A stretch of DNA of 64,000 bases from Apostichopus japonicus (Eukaryota > Echinodermata > Holothuroidea > Aspidochirotida > Stichopodidae), in the NCBI RefSeq assembly GCF_037975245.1, contig NC_092576.1, positions 4,294,001 to 4,358,000 of the forward strand. Reading direction: 5' to 3'. Of this stretch, positions 37,353 through 49,050 are shown piece after piece. The stretch's first letter is position 1, and each line of letters opens with the position of its first letter. The position numbers and the translations under genes were made by a program. The notes under the pieces are model-generated. The model was not told the DNA's origin, searched no databases, and worked only from the letters and a program-made list of their open reading frames with translations.

Positions 37353-37918
37353 GTAAGTTCATCTACGCTTCACATGTTCAGGTATAACAATGAATACAAC
37401 TTTGTTATAAACAACGAACAGACCGTCTGTGGATCTAATGTGTTAGAATTGTAGGATGACAGAAAGATAAAGATTGAAACTGGTTAACATAGCACTTGAT
37501 TTGACTCCATTTGATTTAACTATATGATATAAATATGATATATATAATTTATATATATATATATATATTCACATGTTTGCAACAACAATATAAATTAACT
37601 AATTGTGCTACAATAACTTAAAATATATAAACGAAGTTTAAGATAATCAAGTACACAAAAGTGAACACAAAAATGTAAGAAATGTAAATAATTACAACGA
37701 CAAAAGTGTGTTAAAAAACGAAACTAATAAAACGGTTATTATTTCATTGTAATACATTTTGCCCAATCATAGAAGTTTGCTGTGGTTTTAAGTGGCGCAA
37801 GCTACCATAAATTTCGATTGATCATGTAATTGTCAAGACCTTCAGAGTTACAACAAGTGAGGAAAAGTTGCCTTTAAAATTAACTTGAATATATTAATAC
37901 ATAATTCTAGACAAATGG

Positions 37919-37922
<4 letters not shown>

Positions 37923-37953
<31 letters not shown>
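37923..37953. repeat. (AT)n microsatellite left of the tRNA-like gene
   Basis: About 31 bp of TA repeats ending 22 bp before the tRNA-like sequence. Confidence 0.95.
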
Positions 37954-37956
<3 letters not shown>

Positions 37957-37974
37957 CCTCTCGACATAAAATCA

Positions 37975-38047
37975 GTGTCCATGGCCTAGTTGGTTAGGGT
38001 GTCCGCGTACAAAGCGGAAGGCCCCGGTTCGAATCCCGGTGGAGGCT
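37975..38047 (+). tRNA. tRNA-Cys(ACA)-like gene or tRNA-derived repeat
   Basis: The 73-nt sequence folds as a tRNA. The acceptor GTGTCCA pairs with TGGAGGC (one G-G mismatch and one wobble). The anticodon stem TCCGC/GCGGA is perfect around loop GTACAAA, giving anticodon ACA at 38009-38011. The T arm is CCCGG-TTCGAAT-CCCGG with one C-C mismatch. Internal pol III boxes are canonical: A box TGGCCTAGTTGG and B box GGTTCGAATCC. A TTTT terminator follows at 38053-38056. ACA would read the Cys codon UGU, but eukaryotic tRNA-Cys normally has GCA. Together with the stem mismatches this makes a tRNA-derived SINE head or pseudogene as likely as a working gene. It lies in an intron of the Tie-like gene. 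Confidence 0.55.
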
Positions 38048-38089
38048 GGACGTTTTATCACTGTTCTTGATTTTTAAACTCATTACGAT

Positions 38090-38095
<6 letters not shown>

Positions 38096-38150
<55 letters not shown>
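38096..38150. repeat. (AT)n microsatellite right of the tRNA-like gene
   Basis: About 55 bp of TA repeats about 48 bp downstream of the tRNA-like sequence. The two flanking AT tracts are mutually complementary. Confidence 0.95.
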
Positions 38151-38157
<7 letters not shown>

Positions 38158-38576
38158 TTGTTGGTTCTATATTCATCATCGTTTACTTAAATTACCTCCT
38201 ATGTCATAAAAGCCTTAATTACAATCGCCGATAATGGAATTTCTTAAATTAAAAATTGCACAAATGATGCACACCCCACGAGGTAAGTAATGCCGTCAAG
38301 TTATAACGAAGCACGAATTACGTAATATGCAATATGAAATATATAGTGATCTCATAAACACTTCAAATATATCATACGTCGCATTGCTAACCAAACTAAT
38401 TGTACACCAAATGCCACATCAAATATTCCCCTCTGTGAAAACAATCAGTAAATGCATTTTAAGGCTTGCACGTTACATGTGCAAATCATTTGTCAAACCG
38501 CCGGAACCGCCTATTGCCTCCGGAATATGTTCTCAGGTGAACTAGGTTGCGGAAAATTGTATTAATTTCTTTGCAG

Positions 38577-38723
38577 ATTGTCCAGAAAATTACTTTTATG
38601 ATATTCTCGACACCGAAGCCTGCAGGAAAAGTACCAACGTATGCCAGAACGGTGGTGTCCAGCATGGCACTTTAAATGCATGCAATTGTCCTCCTTTCTT
38701 TGTTGGTTTGTTTTGCGAATGTG
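38577..38723 (+). CDS. Tie-like gene exon 4 (EGF-like domain)
   Basis: The 147-nt exon has a TTTGCAG acceptor and a GTGAGT donor, phase 1 at both ends, and encodes residues 209-257. It carries an EGF-like cysteine series: C..DTEAC..STNVCQNGGVQHG, then NACNCPPFFVGLFCEC. The CQNGG and CxCPPxFxGxxC blocks are standard EGF signatures. The sequence continues smoothly into exon 5. Calcium-binding residues are not evident. Confidence 0.85.
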
Positions 38724-39871
38724 GTGAGTTAAATCTTCATCTTAACAAATTTTGAAAACATTCAATACAAAGTAAGAACTTGTTATTATATTCTTCTTTA
38801 TGATCAGTATCATAGAGATCCGGTTACATGCATGGTTTAAGAATATATATACACACGATACATAAAATAACAAATTTTAGAAAAAAAGAAAAATCATTGA
38901 TGTTACGGTCAGCTTCAACGTTAAAAAATGACATATATAACTTTCTTTTTGAAATAATATATTTTTTATCTATGTTTGATATATGCAGTTAAATTGTCGC
39001 TGACAATTATCAAACACAACGGTTAATCTATCTACTGATGAATGATCTTATATTAAGTATCTTTTTTTCAGACATTCTCATTTTTCGATCTCGCATGACA
39101 TTCGACCTCACTAAACTAAGATTCGTATTTGATATAGGGCGTCTACATGCTGTATAAGAAATAACCATTTGACTCTTTCAGACATTGAGCTTCGGTGATG
39201 ACCTTTGACCTCCAATACAAATAACTACAATTTTCCTTTTAATATGTAGCGTTTATATATTAATTAATATGAGCTAACGCTTGAACTGATTCATCCTCCT
39301 TACAATTTTCAGCCTTTGACTTTTGATGGCATCTATTGATATTTTACTTTGAACAAACCAAAACATATCGTTTATTCCATACTAAACATCCGCAAACAAC
39401 TGCGAGGTATATATATATTATTCCTTCTTGTTTACCATCAAGGTGTTACACACAAACCACCAGATTCACAAACACAAATACATTTACGACCGACTATACG
39501 TTTTCTGTTGGCTTTGAAACAAAGGCGAGGAAAACTAAAGTAACGTATTACCGAATAATAAGTTCTGACGTTTGCTGTGTGCTCTTTATATTATGATAAT
39601 TCATAATGGTATCCTTTATAACTTTATTTGGGACATATTCTGAGTATTAAATATCAGGTGTAAGATATGTGATGCAGTTTTGTTATATTTGTGTGGTCCA
39701 GTATGCTGTCTACATAACATTGTAGATTGGACCTTTCCTCCGTAACGGTGAATAATATGTAAGATATGAAATCTAAAAGCAAAAAATCACAAACCGCATT
39801 TCTTTAGTTTATGACATGTTTTGTTTTTTTTTCATTTTCTAATACAAATTATATTTTTGTCACCTTTCTAG

Positions 39872-40042
39872 CTGTCTCTGATATTAATGAACAGTTTTTT
39901 TTGGGAATTTCTCTCGGACGGATTGTGACATGTGGAGATCTACCAGGTGGTAATCCAAAATGCAAAGGATATTTGATATGCGGTGAAGACAGCTATGGCT
40001 GCCGTTGTGCACCTGGTTGGCGGGGCAATGCATGTGACAGAG
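39872..40042 (+). CDS. Tie-like gene exon 5 (EGF-like domain, copy A)
   Basis: The 171-nt exon has a CACCTTTCTAG acceptor and a GTTTGT donor, phase 1 at both ends, residues 258-314. VTCGDLPGG, then [20 protein letters not shown] and WRGNACDRG, closely follow the pattern of the first Tie2 EGF repeat, where a G-C-K-S-Y..C block precedes YGCSCATGWKGLQC. That makes Tie/Tek kinship the best reading. A duplicate with changed N-terminal residues lies at 44923-45093, so the two may be alternative exons or parts of different copies. Confidence 0.85.
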
Positions 40043-40053
40043 GTTTGTAACAG

Positions 40054-40054
<1 letters not shown>

Positions 40055-40115
<61 letters not shown>

Positions 40116-40130
40116 TTAATATATATATAT
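40055..40130. repeat. (AT)n microsatellite in the EGF-EGF intron, copy A
   Basis: TA dinucleotide tract immediately after the exon 5 donor; the sister intron at 45107 carries a longer one. Confidence 0.95.
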
Positions 40131-40345
40131 ACATACGCACTAAAACTTCATTCTCTCCAGAAGAAAAAAATATTCGCAAGAAAAAATCTTGGAAGTAGAC
40201 CCAATGTTTAATGTTGATTTAGTACTATAAAGTTTCGAACTACATTGATTAAAACAGGGTGAACTTTAAAAAACCTCTCGAGATGAACCTTGTTATGTGT
40301 AATGGTTTCTTCAATCTTTTCACTACTTTTGTTTTATTATTTCAG

Positions 40346-40467
40346 CCTGTCCTAAAGGGAAATGGGGAGCTAATTGTCTGCAAAACTGTCCCAGCTCTGA
40401 AACTGACTGCAACCGCTTTTACGGGCCATCAACTAATTTGATCTCGAATGGATGTGTCCCGTCTTAA
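40346..40467 (+). CDS. Tie-like gene exon 6 (terminal EGF-like exon, copy A)
   Basis: The 122-nt exon has a TATTTCAG acceptor and enters in phase 1. It encodes residues 315-354, ACPKGKWGANC, LQNCPSSETDCNRFYGPS and NLISNGCVPS, then TAA. The first part corresponds to the Tie2 EGF segment ACHPGFYGPDC..., and the CNRFYG block to its CDRFQG. Translation ends here in all three duplicated copies, with a poly(A) signal shortly after. The six exons give 1,065 nt, hence 354 residues. The protein has a signal peptide, Ig-like region and EGF-like repeats, but no membrane span, fibronectin domains or kinase. A secreted decoy or ligand-binding role is inference only. Confidence 0.85.
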
Positions 40468-40560
40468 AGGTTTAGAGGATGGATACTGATCACATTAGTG
40501 TTGTTCTCTGGGTATACCTAAAAAAAATATATGTTTTCAATTCGCTTCACATATGCCATC

Positions 40561-40566
40561 AATAAA
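40561..40566 (+). terminator. Poly(A) signal AATAAA, copy A
   Basis: AATAAA 94 bp after the stop of the terminal exon, conserved in position among the three copies. Confidence 0.6.
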
Positions 40567-41629
40567 TGTTAAAAGATATTAAAACTAGAACAAAAACTAA
40601 GGTTAAGAAAGTGGTCGAAGATTCAACATGTGCCTAGTACTCTGCGATGAAAACATATTAATGCGACACATTCAAAAGGTCAATTTCAGCAAATGTGTTT
40701 GCTCTTCATGCGCAGGAATTATTGCAAATGTATTTTGTGATCGACAAACAAATTCACAAATGGAAATAATTGTTCTTGGATGAAATGGAAAAATTAAATG
40801 TCCTTATTTTGAATCCTTTGTTGTGTTAATAATCATGTGGAAGTATGTTTATATATCTATATTATATACGTGGTACATAACGAAGATGTGTCATTTCATA
40901 AACAATCTTTAAAGACAGGACATGCTGTGTTAGTCCTGTTCGTCGTTGCCACAGGACATTATAAAATATAGTGCACTGTTTGATCGTTCAATTGGAAAAT
41001 TAATGAACTGTTATCTTAGTAGTTAAAGAATTAGGCTAAATATCTCCTACTTCTCTTACCATTACTGTATTTTGTATTTTCTTGGTATTTTGGTTTTTAT
41101 TATATTTGGTTTTACTGCTTCATACAGGGAGTTATTGGTCAAACTAACTCACTTGCTAACTTCTGAATAATTTCACTAACTAAATCGTCGATGGAGTTGT
41201 TTGTTCAAAATAAATCATCAACTTTTGGGTTGGTGTCTGAAAGGCTCTTCAAGGGTTGGTTGATTTCTTTCTTTCGGATGAAGCGCTCGAGGGAACATGT
41301 ACGCTCGAGAGAACACCATTCAAATGTAATCTTTTCACGCCAGCTACGAGAATATTATGATTATTGTCCCACATATTGTAAGTGCTCAATAAAAATCACA
41401 GGTCTGCCCCCTACAATTAAATATATAATAAAGCATCAAATAGTTAATTTATAAAAAAAAAATTGCGTTGGAATAGCTATTCTAACAAGCGGTTGTTGGT
41501 TTCCTTCTCTCGGATGAAACCCCTGAGGGAACACGCACTGACACGATTCAGATTTACTCAGGAGAGTGATAATGAGTTGTTTAAAAATTGTATTGATTAC
41601 AGCTGTTAAGCAACTGTGATGGAATTTGT

Positions 41630-41872
41630 TTGTCAACAAGTTCAAAATGGTTAGTTAATTGGAAACAAAATGAAAAAATGGTGATTTCAAGCGGCAACGA
41701 TAGCAAAGTAGATGTATTGTTAGCAAAAGTCATTGGCTGTGATTTGTTGCGTTTATATCATGGTAGATGCAGCGGAAAGTTCTTAAACATTCACATGGGT
41801 CCAGACCAAACGACATTTCTTCCTCTGAGACTACGCAACTTTCACGACAAATACAAAGAGTTGTTGCTATAA
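41630..41872 (+). CDS. Small conserved frame in unit 2, function unknown
   Basis: An 80-codon frame. The downstream 70 codons are shared with the 73-codon frame at 46778-46999 and with a frameshifted version in unit 1. Conserved blocks are LVISSGNDS, LLRLYHGRCSG, QTTFLPLRLRN and HDKYKELLL. There is no signal peptide and no recognised domain. It lies downstream of the Tie-like terminal exon. It may be a decayed extra exon or a chance frame preserved by duplication; substitution analysis would separate these. Confidence 0.25.
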   Translation: MSTSSKWLVNWKQNEKMVISSGNDSKVDVLLAKVIGCDLLRLYHGRCSGKFLNIHMGPDQTTFLPLRLRNFHDKYKELLL

Positions 41873-42551
41873 AACAACTGTCCATAAATGTCAATATCAT
41901 GTAACAACAATATTTGTTCTCAAACTGTCGGAAAGTTCACAAAAAGTCCTTTTAAATACCACCAACTATAACCTTTTGAAATTGTAATATATTAAAACGA
42001 GCTGTGAAGTGTAGAAGCATATCCTGTCATCTGGAAGTAAGGAACTAACCAAGTATTGTTCCAACCCAATTACAATGCAATGTAAAGCGCCAATGAGCAA
42101 TACGTAAATATCACTTCATGTACGGGAAATGTAGCAGCGAAAGCGATCCGGATGAAATCGGAAATGATATTATCCAATTTAAGAACAGATAATACAAGTT
42201 CAAAGTATTGACTGACATCCATGCCAACGTAGCCAGAGGCCGCTGCACAACTTTTGGGTTTACCACGGCGATAGACCAACCAGGAATTCAATATAGAATC
42301 CCAAAAGAGATAAACAAATGTTGATCTGGATCTTAGTAGCGTGTTTCGTTCTTAGTGATCTGAAATAAAACATATTCAAAAGATTTCATTGGGGGCTAAA
42401 GTAAACTGGTGTGCTGCAAGAAATCGGTATAATATATACGTTAACAAAGGAAGGGTGACCTCGACTGCTATTCATCTATGTACGCGTCATGGCTCCATTG
42501 TAATTGAACTGAGGATGTGATACATATCCAACATTACAGCTTGCATATATA

Positions 42552-44395
42552 CTGTCACAACTTCCGTGGGATAAACAAAATGGCACCTTCTAGCGCCCCC
42601 TCTGTTGCGACCCCGGGTTTTCCCTTGGGCTTCAAAGCCGATAAAATACAATTTTAGATAGATTCAGGGAAGTAAACTCAAAGGACCAAAATACTACTGA
42701 GAGGTTTCTTAAAGTTAACAAAACGATACATTAACAATGATACGATCTCTACTGATTTGTACAAGGATTATTGGTTCTAGAAATTTGGAATATCACAGAC
42801 AGATTTTACAATATTATACGGCCGTTAAATTCTTCAAAGATTACTTAACTTATCTTACGCGGCGCGTGCCGGCTCTCGGTTCCTTTCGTAACTGTGCTGA
42901 CCTCCTTGCGTCACCAACAACGATGTCGGGAGTATCCCTCGTTGGCTGGTATCCCCTGACTTGGTCAGGAGCAAAACCGTTCACCGCTGGTCCAATTCGA
43001 CTCAACGTTTGTATCCCAAGGACGGCTTCCTCCTGGGTGAACTCCGAAAAACTCTGCCGAAGTCACGCCTGTCCCGGTTAAACGACGCACCAATCTGATA
43101 ACAAACAGTCCACCGGTTCCTCCGTCCGTCCCCTCGATAATTAATCTTTTATCTCAGATGAATTTCTTCTCACAATTCTCCTCCGTAGGTTTATTGAGAA
43201 AACATGTTAATTCTAACTCGACTGGATAATAAGATCGATAAAAACCAAAATCACCGCTCACGAAGTTGCTGCCGGAGCCTGAAAAACTCCACTGGCGGTC
43301 ATGCGATGGCTTAAGATGCCCTCACGAATGGCCCGATGTTTTTACGATCAGAGCCGAATTTGAACATTTTCTTTATCGTGTGTCCATCTGGTGTCAACTT
43401 CGGGACAGTGTGACGCCAGCATGAGCGGTGGCAAAATCTTTGGCATGCCAAAAAATTACCGGAAGACTTTGCGAAGGTTCATTTTCGTGTTGAATTCGTG
43501 TGTCCATTTTTTCCCTTCGTAAGGCCATCGTGAGGGCATCTTATCAAATCGTGTCATCTTCGTTTTTACTTCGTATGATCATCGGTGCCATCGGGCATTT
43601 TCGCCTCACGAAGACAATACGAAGGAAACAAGAAGCTGCCCGATTGTCTTATGAATGCAACACGACTACGTGAAGCCCTCGCATTGCCGTCGAGTAACCA
43701 TCGTATTATAGTACGATGACATCGAGATGGGACCACGGTGTCGGCGAAGACAGCCGAATTTGAGAACCTCAAGCGTTTCCCAGGTGTCATGTTAACGTGG
43801 ACATATAAAGGCCAGCCTCAGAGCATCTTCCTCGGTCATTCCTAAGCAACTTTACTGAGTAGAGGCGTGTGTAACTCCCAAAGCTACAATCACAATCACA
43901 ATTAACCACTATTCAGTTCCTGCAGAATGGCCTACTTTGGTGATGAGACAATCAGGAAAAAGAAAGCAGCAGCATTGCTTGTTTTGATGTACCTCAGAGA
44001 ACATGATGAGCAACTTTTACAGGCCCAGCACCTCCTCTTACAATAAGAAAGCATTGTTTTATTTCACTTTGTCATTTCTTGCTATTTGCCTTTCTAGCAT
44101 TCGACAATGTACTTATCAATACGTCGTCGTGTATAGCCATCGTGTGGCCTTCGTGTGGCATTCGTGTGTCCTGCGGGTAAACTACTTATATAGAAATGCA
44201 TATCTCCTTGTTGCCTTCGTGTGTGGTTCGGGTGCCATCGTGTGACCTTCTGTAGGCATCGTACTTGCTTCGGCTGTTGATTGGCTGTTGACCAAGTTCG
44301 GGGCCATCTTCGTGCGAAATTCAAAATTCCATATTCGTATGGCCATCTGGTGTCAACTTCGCGACAGTGTGACGCCTGCATTAAGGTTTTAACTT
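42552..44395. mobile_element. Insertion of unclassified repeat sequence between duplication units
   Basis: This stretch has no counterpart in the other units and has higher GC. It opens TGTCACAACTTCCGTGGG, which looks like the 5' end of an LTR, but no matching CA end or second LTR was found. It contains two direct copies of a CCATCTGGTGTCAACTTC segment (43386 and 44343) and an inverted pair AAGATGCCCTCACGA / TCGTGAGGGCATCTT (43314 and about 43527). TTCGTGTG/CATCGTG words recur degenerately. A TATAAA-bearing segment at 43803 precedes a 39-codon frame at 43927-44046. Several nested elements are likely. Confidence 0.5.
43927..44046 (+). other. 39-codon frame, possible transposase N-terminus remnant
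   Basis: The ATG follows a TATA-like motif by about 120 bp. The peptide MAYFGDETIRKKKAAALLVL then MYLREHDEQLLQAQHLLLQ ends in TAA. The alanine/leucine helix followed by a charged helix is reminiscent of the start of PIF/Harbinger-type transposases. The match is weak, and no DDE region follows. Confidence 0.2.
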
Positions 44396-44922
44396 GCACA
44401 AACCAAAACGTGTCGTTTTACTCAATACTATAAACATCCACAAACTAGCCACAAACTAGCTATATTATTCCTTCTTGTTTACCATCAAGGTGTCACACAC
44501 AAACCACCAGATTCACAAACACACATACATTTACGACCACCTACGTTTTATGTTGGCTTTGAAAAACAAAGGTGATGAAAACAAAAGTAACGTTTTACCG
44601 AATAATAAGTTCTTGTACGTTTACTGTATGTTCTTTATATTATGATGATTCATAATGAAAGTTTATCCTTTGTAACTTAATTTTAGACACATTATGAGTG
44701 TTAAATATCAGGTAAAGGACATTCGGTGAAGTCTTGTTATATTTGAGTGGGACATTATGCTGTCTACATAACATTGAAGATTGGACCTTCCTCCGTAACG
44801 GTGAATTATATATCAGATATGAAATCTAAAAAAAAATCACATTAGGCATTTCTTTAAAGTATGACTTGTCTTAGTCTTTTCCCCAATTTCTAATACATAT
44901 TAATCTTTTGTCACCTTTCCAG

Positions 44923-45093
44923 CTGCGATTGAAAATTACGATCAGTTTTTCTTGGGATTTGCTGGCAGAGGGGTTTTGACATGTGGAGATCTACCAGGTG
45001 GTCATCCAAAATGCAAAGGATATTTAATATGCGGTGGGGACAGCTATGGCTGCCGTTGTGCACCTGGTTGGTGGGGCAATGCATGTGACAGAG
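44923..45093 (+). CDS. Tie-like EGF exon, copy B (duplicate of exon 5)
   Basis: Same length (171 nt) and phase as 39872-40042, with CACCTTTCCAG acceptor and GTTGGT donor. The N-terminal part differs ([20 protein letters not shown] versus AVSDINEQFFLGISLGRIVT). The cysteine-rich part is nearly unchanged apart from H for N, G for E and W for R (GWWGNAC). No signal-peptide or Ig exon precedes it locally. It may be used by alternative splicing from exon 4, or it may be a partial gene copy. Confidence 0.75.
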
Positions 45094-45104
45094 GTTGGTA
45101 ACAG

Positions 45105-45255
<151 letters not shown>

Positions 45256-45473
45256 TACGCACTCAAGTTCATTCTCTCCAGAAGAAAAGAAAAATTAGAA
45301 ACCCTTGAGGCAATATTCGCAAGAAAGAATTTTGGAAGTAAGCCTAATGTTTAAAGTTGATATAGTACTGCATTGCTTAAAACAGAGTGAACTTTTTAAG
45401 AACCTCTCGAGAGGAGAAGTGTTACGTGTAATGGCTTATTCAATCTCTTCATTACATTTTTTTATTATTTCAG

Positions 45474-45595
45474 CCTGTCCTAAAGGAAAATGGGGAGCTA
45501 ATTGTCTGCAAAACTGTCCCAGCTCTGAAACTGACTGCAACCGCTTTTACGGGCCATCAACTAATTTGATCTCGAATGGATGTGTCCCGTCTTAA
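45474..45595 (+). CDS. Tie-like terminal EGF exon, copy B (duplicate of exon 6)
   Basis: The 122-nt exon encodes the same residues as copy A (ACPKGKWGANC to NGCVPS, stop). Only synonymous change was noticed in the coding part, although the surrounding intron and 3' sequence differ at several places. It is in phase with 44923-45093. The identical protein over diverged flanks suggests purifying selection or very recent conversion. Confidence 0.75.
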
Positions 45596-45686
45596 AGGTT
45601 TAGAGGATGGATACTGATCACATTAGTGTTGTTCTCTGGGTATACCTACAAAAGATAGGTTTTCAATTCGCTTCACATATGCCATC

Positions 45687-45692
45687 AATAAA
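45687..45692 (+). terminator. Poly(A) signal AATAAA, copy B
   Basis: AATAAA 92 bp after the stop of the copy B terminal exon, at the same relative position as in copy A. Confidence 0.6.
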
Positions 45693-46777
45693 CGTAAAAA
45701 GCTATTAAATCTAGAACAAACACAAAGGTTAAGAAAGTGGTCGCAGATTTAACAAGTGCCTAGTACTCTGCGATGAAAACTTATTAATGCGACACATTCA
45801 AAAGGTCAATTTCAGCAAATGTGTTTGCTCTTCACGCGCAGGGATTATTGCAAATGTATTTTGTGATCGACAAAACAAATTCACAAATGGAAACCATTGA
45901 TCTTGGATGAAATGGAAAATATTAAATGTTCTTATTCTGAATCCTCTGTTGTATTAATAATCATGTGGAAGTATGTTTATATATCTATATTATATACGTG
46001 GTACATAACAAAGATGTGTCATTTCATAAACAATCTTTAAAGACAGGACATGCTGTGTTATTCCTGTTCGTCGTTGCCACAGGACTTTATAATAAATAGT
46101 GCACTGTTTGATCATTCAATTAGAAAATTCAGGAACTGTTATCTTAGTAGTTATAGAATTAGGCTAAATATCTCCTACTTATATTACCATTACTGTATTT
46201 TGCATTTTCTTGGTATTTTGGTTTATATTATATTTGGTTTTGCTGCTTCATACAGGGAGTTATTGGTCAAACTAACTAATTTGATAACTTCTGAATAATC
46301 AAACTAACTAAATCGCCTATGGAGTTGTTTGTTCAAAATAAATCATCAACTTTTGGGTTGGTGTCTGAAAGGCTCTTTTAACGAGGGTTGGTTGATTTCT
46401 TTCTTTCGGATGAAGCGCTCGAGGGAACATGTACGCTCGAGAGAACACCATTCAAATGTAATCTTTTCACGCCAGCTACGAGAATATTATTATTATTGTC
46501 ACACATATTGTAAGTGCTCAATAAAAATCACGGGGTCTGCCCCTATAATTAAATAAATAATAAAGCATCAAATAGTTAATTTAAAAAGATTGCGTTGGTG
46601 TGAATAGCTATTATGACAAGCGGTTGTTGGTTTCCTTCTCTCGGATAAAACCCTGGAGGGAACACGCACTGACACGATTCAGATTTACTCAGGAGAGTGA
46701 TAATTAGTTGTTGACAAATTGTTTTGTTTACAGCTGTTTAGCAACTGTGATGGAATTGTTTTGTCAACAAGTTCAAA

Positions 46778-46999
46778 ATGGTTGTTTGGAAAAGAAATGA
46801 AAAATTGGTGATTTCAAGCGGCAACGATAGCAGAGTATATGTATTGTTAGCAGAAGTCACTGACTGTAGTTTATTGCGTTTATATCATGGTAGATGCAGC
46901 GGAAACTTCTTAAACATTCACAGGGGTCCAAACCAAACGACATTTCTTCCTCTGAGACTACGCAACATTCACGACAAATACAAAGAGTTGTTGCTGTAA
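46778..46999 (+). CDS. Small conserved frame in unit 3, function unknown
   Basis: A 73-codon frame, MVVWKRNEKLVISSGNDS to HDKYKELLL, open in this unit and in unit 2 and broken in unit 1. Differences from unit 2 include several amino-acid changes, so strong selection is not obvious. No family recognised. Confidence 0.25.
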   Translation: MVVWKRNEKLVISSGNDSRVYVLLAEVTDCSLLRLYHGRCSGNFLNIHRGPNQTTFLPLRLRNIHDKYKELLL

Positions 47000-48821
47000 A
47001 ACAACTGTCCATAAATGTCAATATCATGTAACAACAATATTTGTTCTCAAACTGTCGGAAAGTTCACAAAAAGTCCTTTTACATACCACCAACTATAACC
47101 TTTTGAAATTGTCATGTACTCCTATTTTCAAGACATTGAATATTCACTTCATAAAGTTTTCCCACTTCGTTTAAAAATTAGAACGACCTGTGAAGTGTGG
47201 AAGCATATCCTGTCATCTGGAAGTAATGAACTAACCAAGTACTGTTCCAACCCAATTACAATGCAATGTAAAACGCCAATGAGCAATACGTAAATATCAC
47301 TTTTTGTACGGGAATGGTAATAGTTTGGGTTTTTGTACGTCACACATTCGCACCTGCGTCATGTTCTATTCTTCTTTTTCAATAGCAAATTATACTGTAA
47401 CCATCATTGTCATACATTCTTCAAAGCATGTTACAAATACTAAATGTAGCAACGAAAGCGATCCGGATGAAATCGGAAATGATATTATCCAATTTAAGAA
47501 ACAGATAATACAAGTTCAAAGTATTGACTGACATCCATACCAACGTAGCCAGAGGCCGCTGCACAACCTTTGGGTTTACCACGGCGACAGACCAACCAGG
47601 AATTCAATATAGAATCCCAAAAGAGATAAACAAATGTTGATGTGGATCTTAGTAGCTTGTTTCGATGTTAGTGATCTGAAATAAAACAAATTCAAAAGAT
47701 TTCATTGGGGGCTAAAGTAAATTGGTGTGCTGCAAGAAATAGGAATAATATATACGTTAACAAAGAAAGGGTAACCTCGACTGCTATTCATCTATGAACG
47801 CGTCATGGCATTTTGTAATTGAACTGAGGATGTGATACACATCCAACATTACAGCTTGCATATATACAATGCATCAATTAATGCCCCCACTTTGGCCGGT
47901 AGCTAAATTATTTGCGTAACTGACCTGTTATCTCAAATCAAACGCCCAACACTTGGTTTAATGTAGTTAATTTACCTACCGACAAATTTACCCACGATCC
48001 ATGTTTTCTTATCTCTGAGATACATCCTGACAAACAACTATTAATGTATTTAGGTCTTGCATATCAATATAAAATGCTTGACCAGAAACGTTCCCAGCGT
48101 TTTGCACGTTTAGAAAATTGGTCTACATAAAGAACAATTCCAAAAAATCTTCCCTGCAAATGTTATAACAAGTTATAAAAAACTGCTGTATATTTCTACA
48201 GTCGATCTTCATAAGTGGTGTGCTTTTATATTCCTGGAACTGTTATTGCATGTCATGATGTATTTGAGTTAACAGTTAGACATCTAACTTCACCGAATGT
48301 AGGTATTAGCAAGTTGGACAATAAAATGCATAGGTAACGTGACTTCGATAAGTCATACTGTTTTACAAATCTTACAATTTTAGCAACACTGACATATATG
48401 GTCCGGTTACTCGCGTTACAATTGTTGAGTGCTCACCGATCCACCATACAATGTACTTGTGAAACTTCCATGGTTCCAATTGTGTGGTACATGCTTGTGC
48501 AGGAAATTATGAAGTTTCGAATATAAGAAGCAAATGTATCAGGAGGGAGGACAAATTCGGTTACCAGTGTCACATTAGCTAAGTGGTACATGTTCTTGGA
48601 GGTCAACATTGAATATCATAATAATGTTTACCAAAATTCCATTTTGGATTATTTATACCAAATAGGTAAATCAGATAGGTATTGCTAAGAGGTATTTTGT
48701 CACATATCTTTGTTAGCATACCAAAGAGCATTCATTTAAAAAAAAAATTTTTTAGAAAATAGGACGTTATGTTCAATATGTGATATTTTTTGGGAAACTA
48801 TGGCAATTTTAGTTTGCCCCT

Positions 48822-48855
48822 ATATATATATATATATATATATATAGATATATAT

Positions 48856-48897
<42 letters not shown>
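48822..48897. repeat. (AT)n microsatellite with TAGA interruptions
   Basis: TA dinucleotide tract with TAGATATA variants, ending near 48897. Confidence 0.95.
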
Positions 48898-48899
<2 letters not shown>

Positions 48900-49050
48900 A
48901 GCTGTTGTTCATCAAAAAACGTTAACAAGTATAAGTAAATTCCTTTCACATTTTTAGCATTTGTCCACATTGTTTCGGGATGACCCTAATAGGCAGTATC
49001 GTCATTGCATAATGCCACACAAACCAAATAAGTACACTCAGCTTGCCACA

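Larger units (their letters stand above)
40468..42551 (+). repeat. Unit 2 of the tandem segmental duplication (3' region)
   Basis: Homologous to 221-4200 and 45596-47870. It is cut off at 42551, where the alignable sequence CTTGCATATATAC gives way to the insertion starting CTGTCACAACTTCCGTGGG. The remaining about 670 bp present in unit 3 are missing. Confidence 0.8.
45596..48540 (+). repeat. 3' region of unit 3
   Basis: Follows the terminal exon and aligns to the 3' regions of units 1 and 2. Relative to them it carries an extra segment of about 130 bp around 47315-47440. Apart from the small conserved frame at 46778-46999, no gene is recognised. Confidence 0.7.

Noticed and set aside
42552-43270. 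Solo LTR starting TGTCACAAC
   Set aside because: Only the 5' TG end looks right; no matching CA end, target duplication, primer-binding site or second LTR was found, so it is described only as unclassified insertion sequence.
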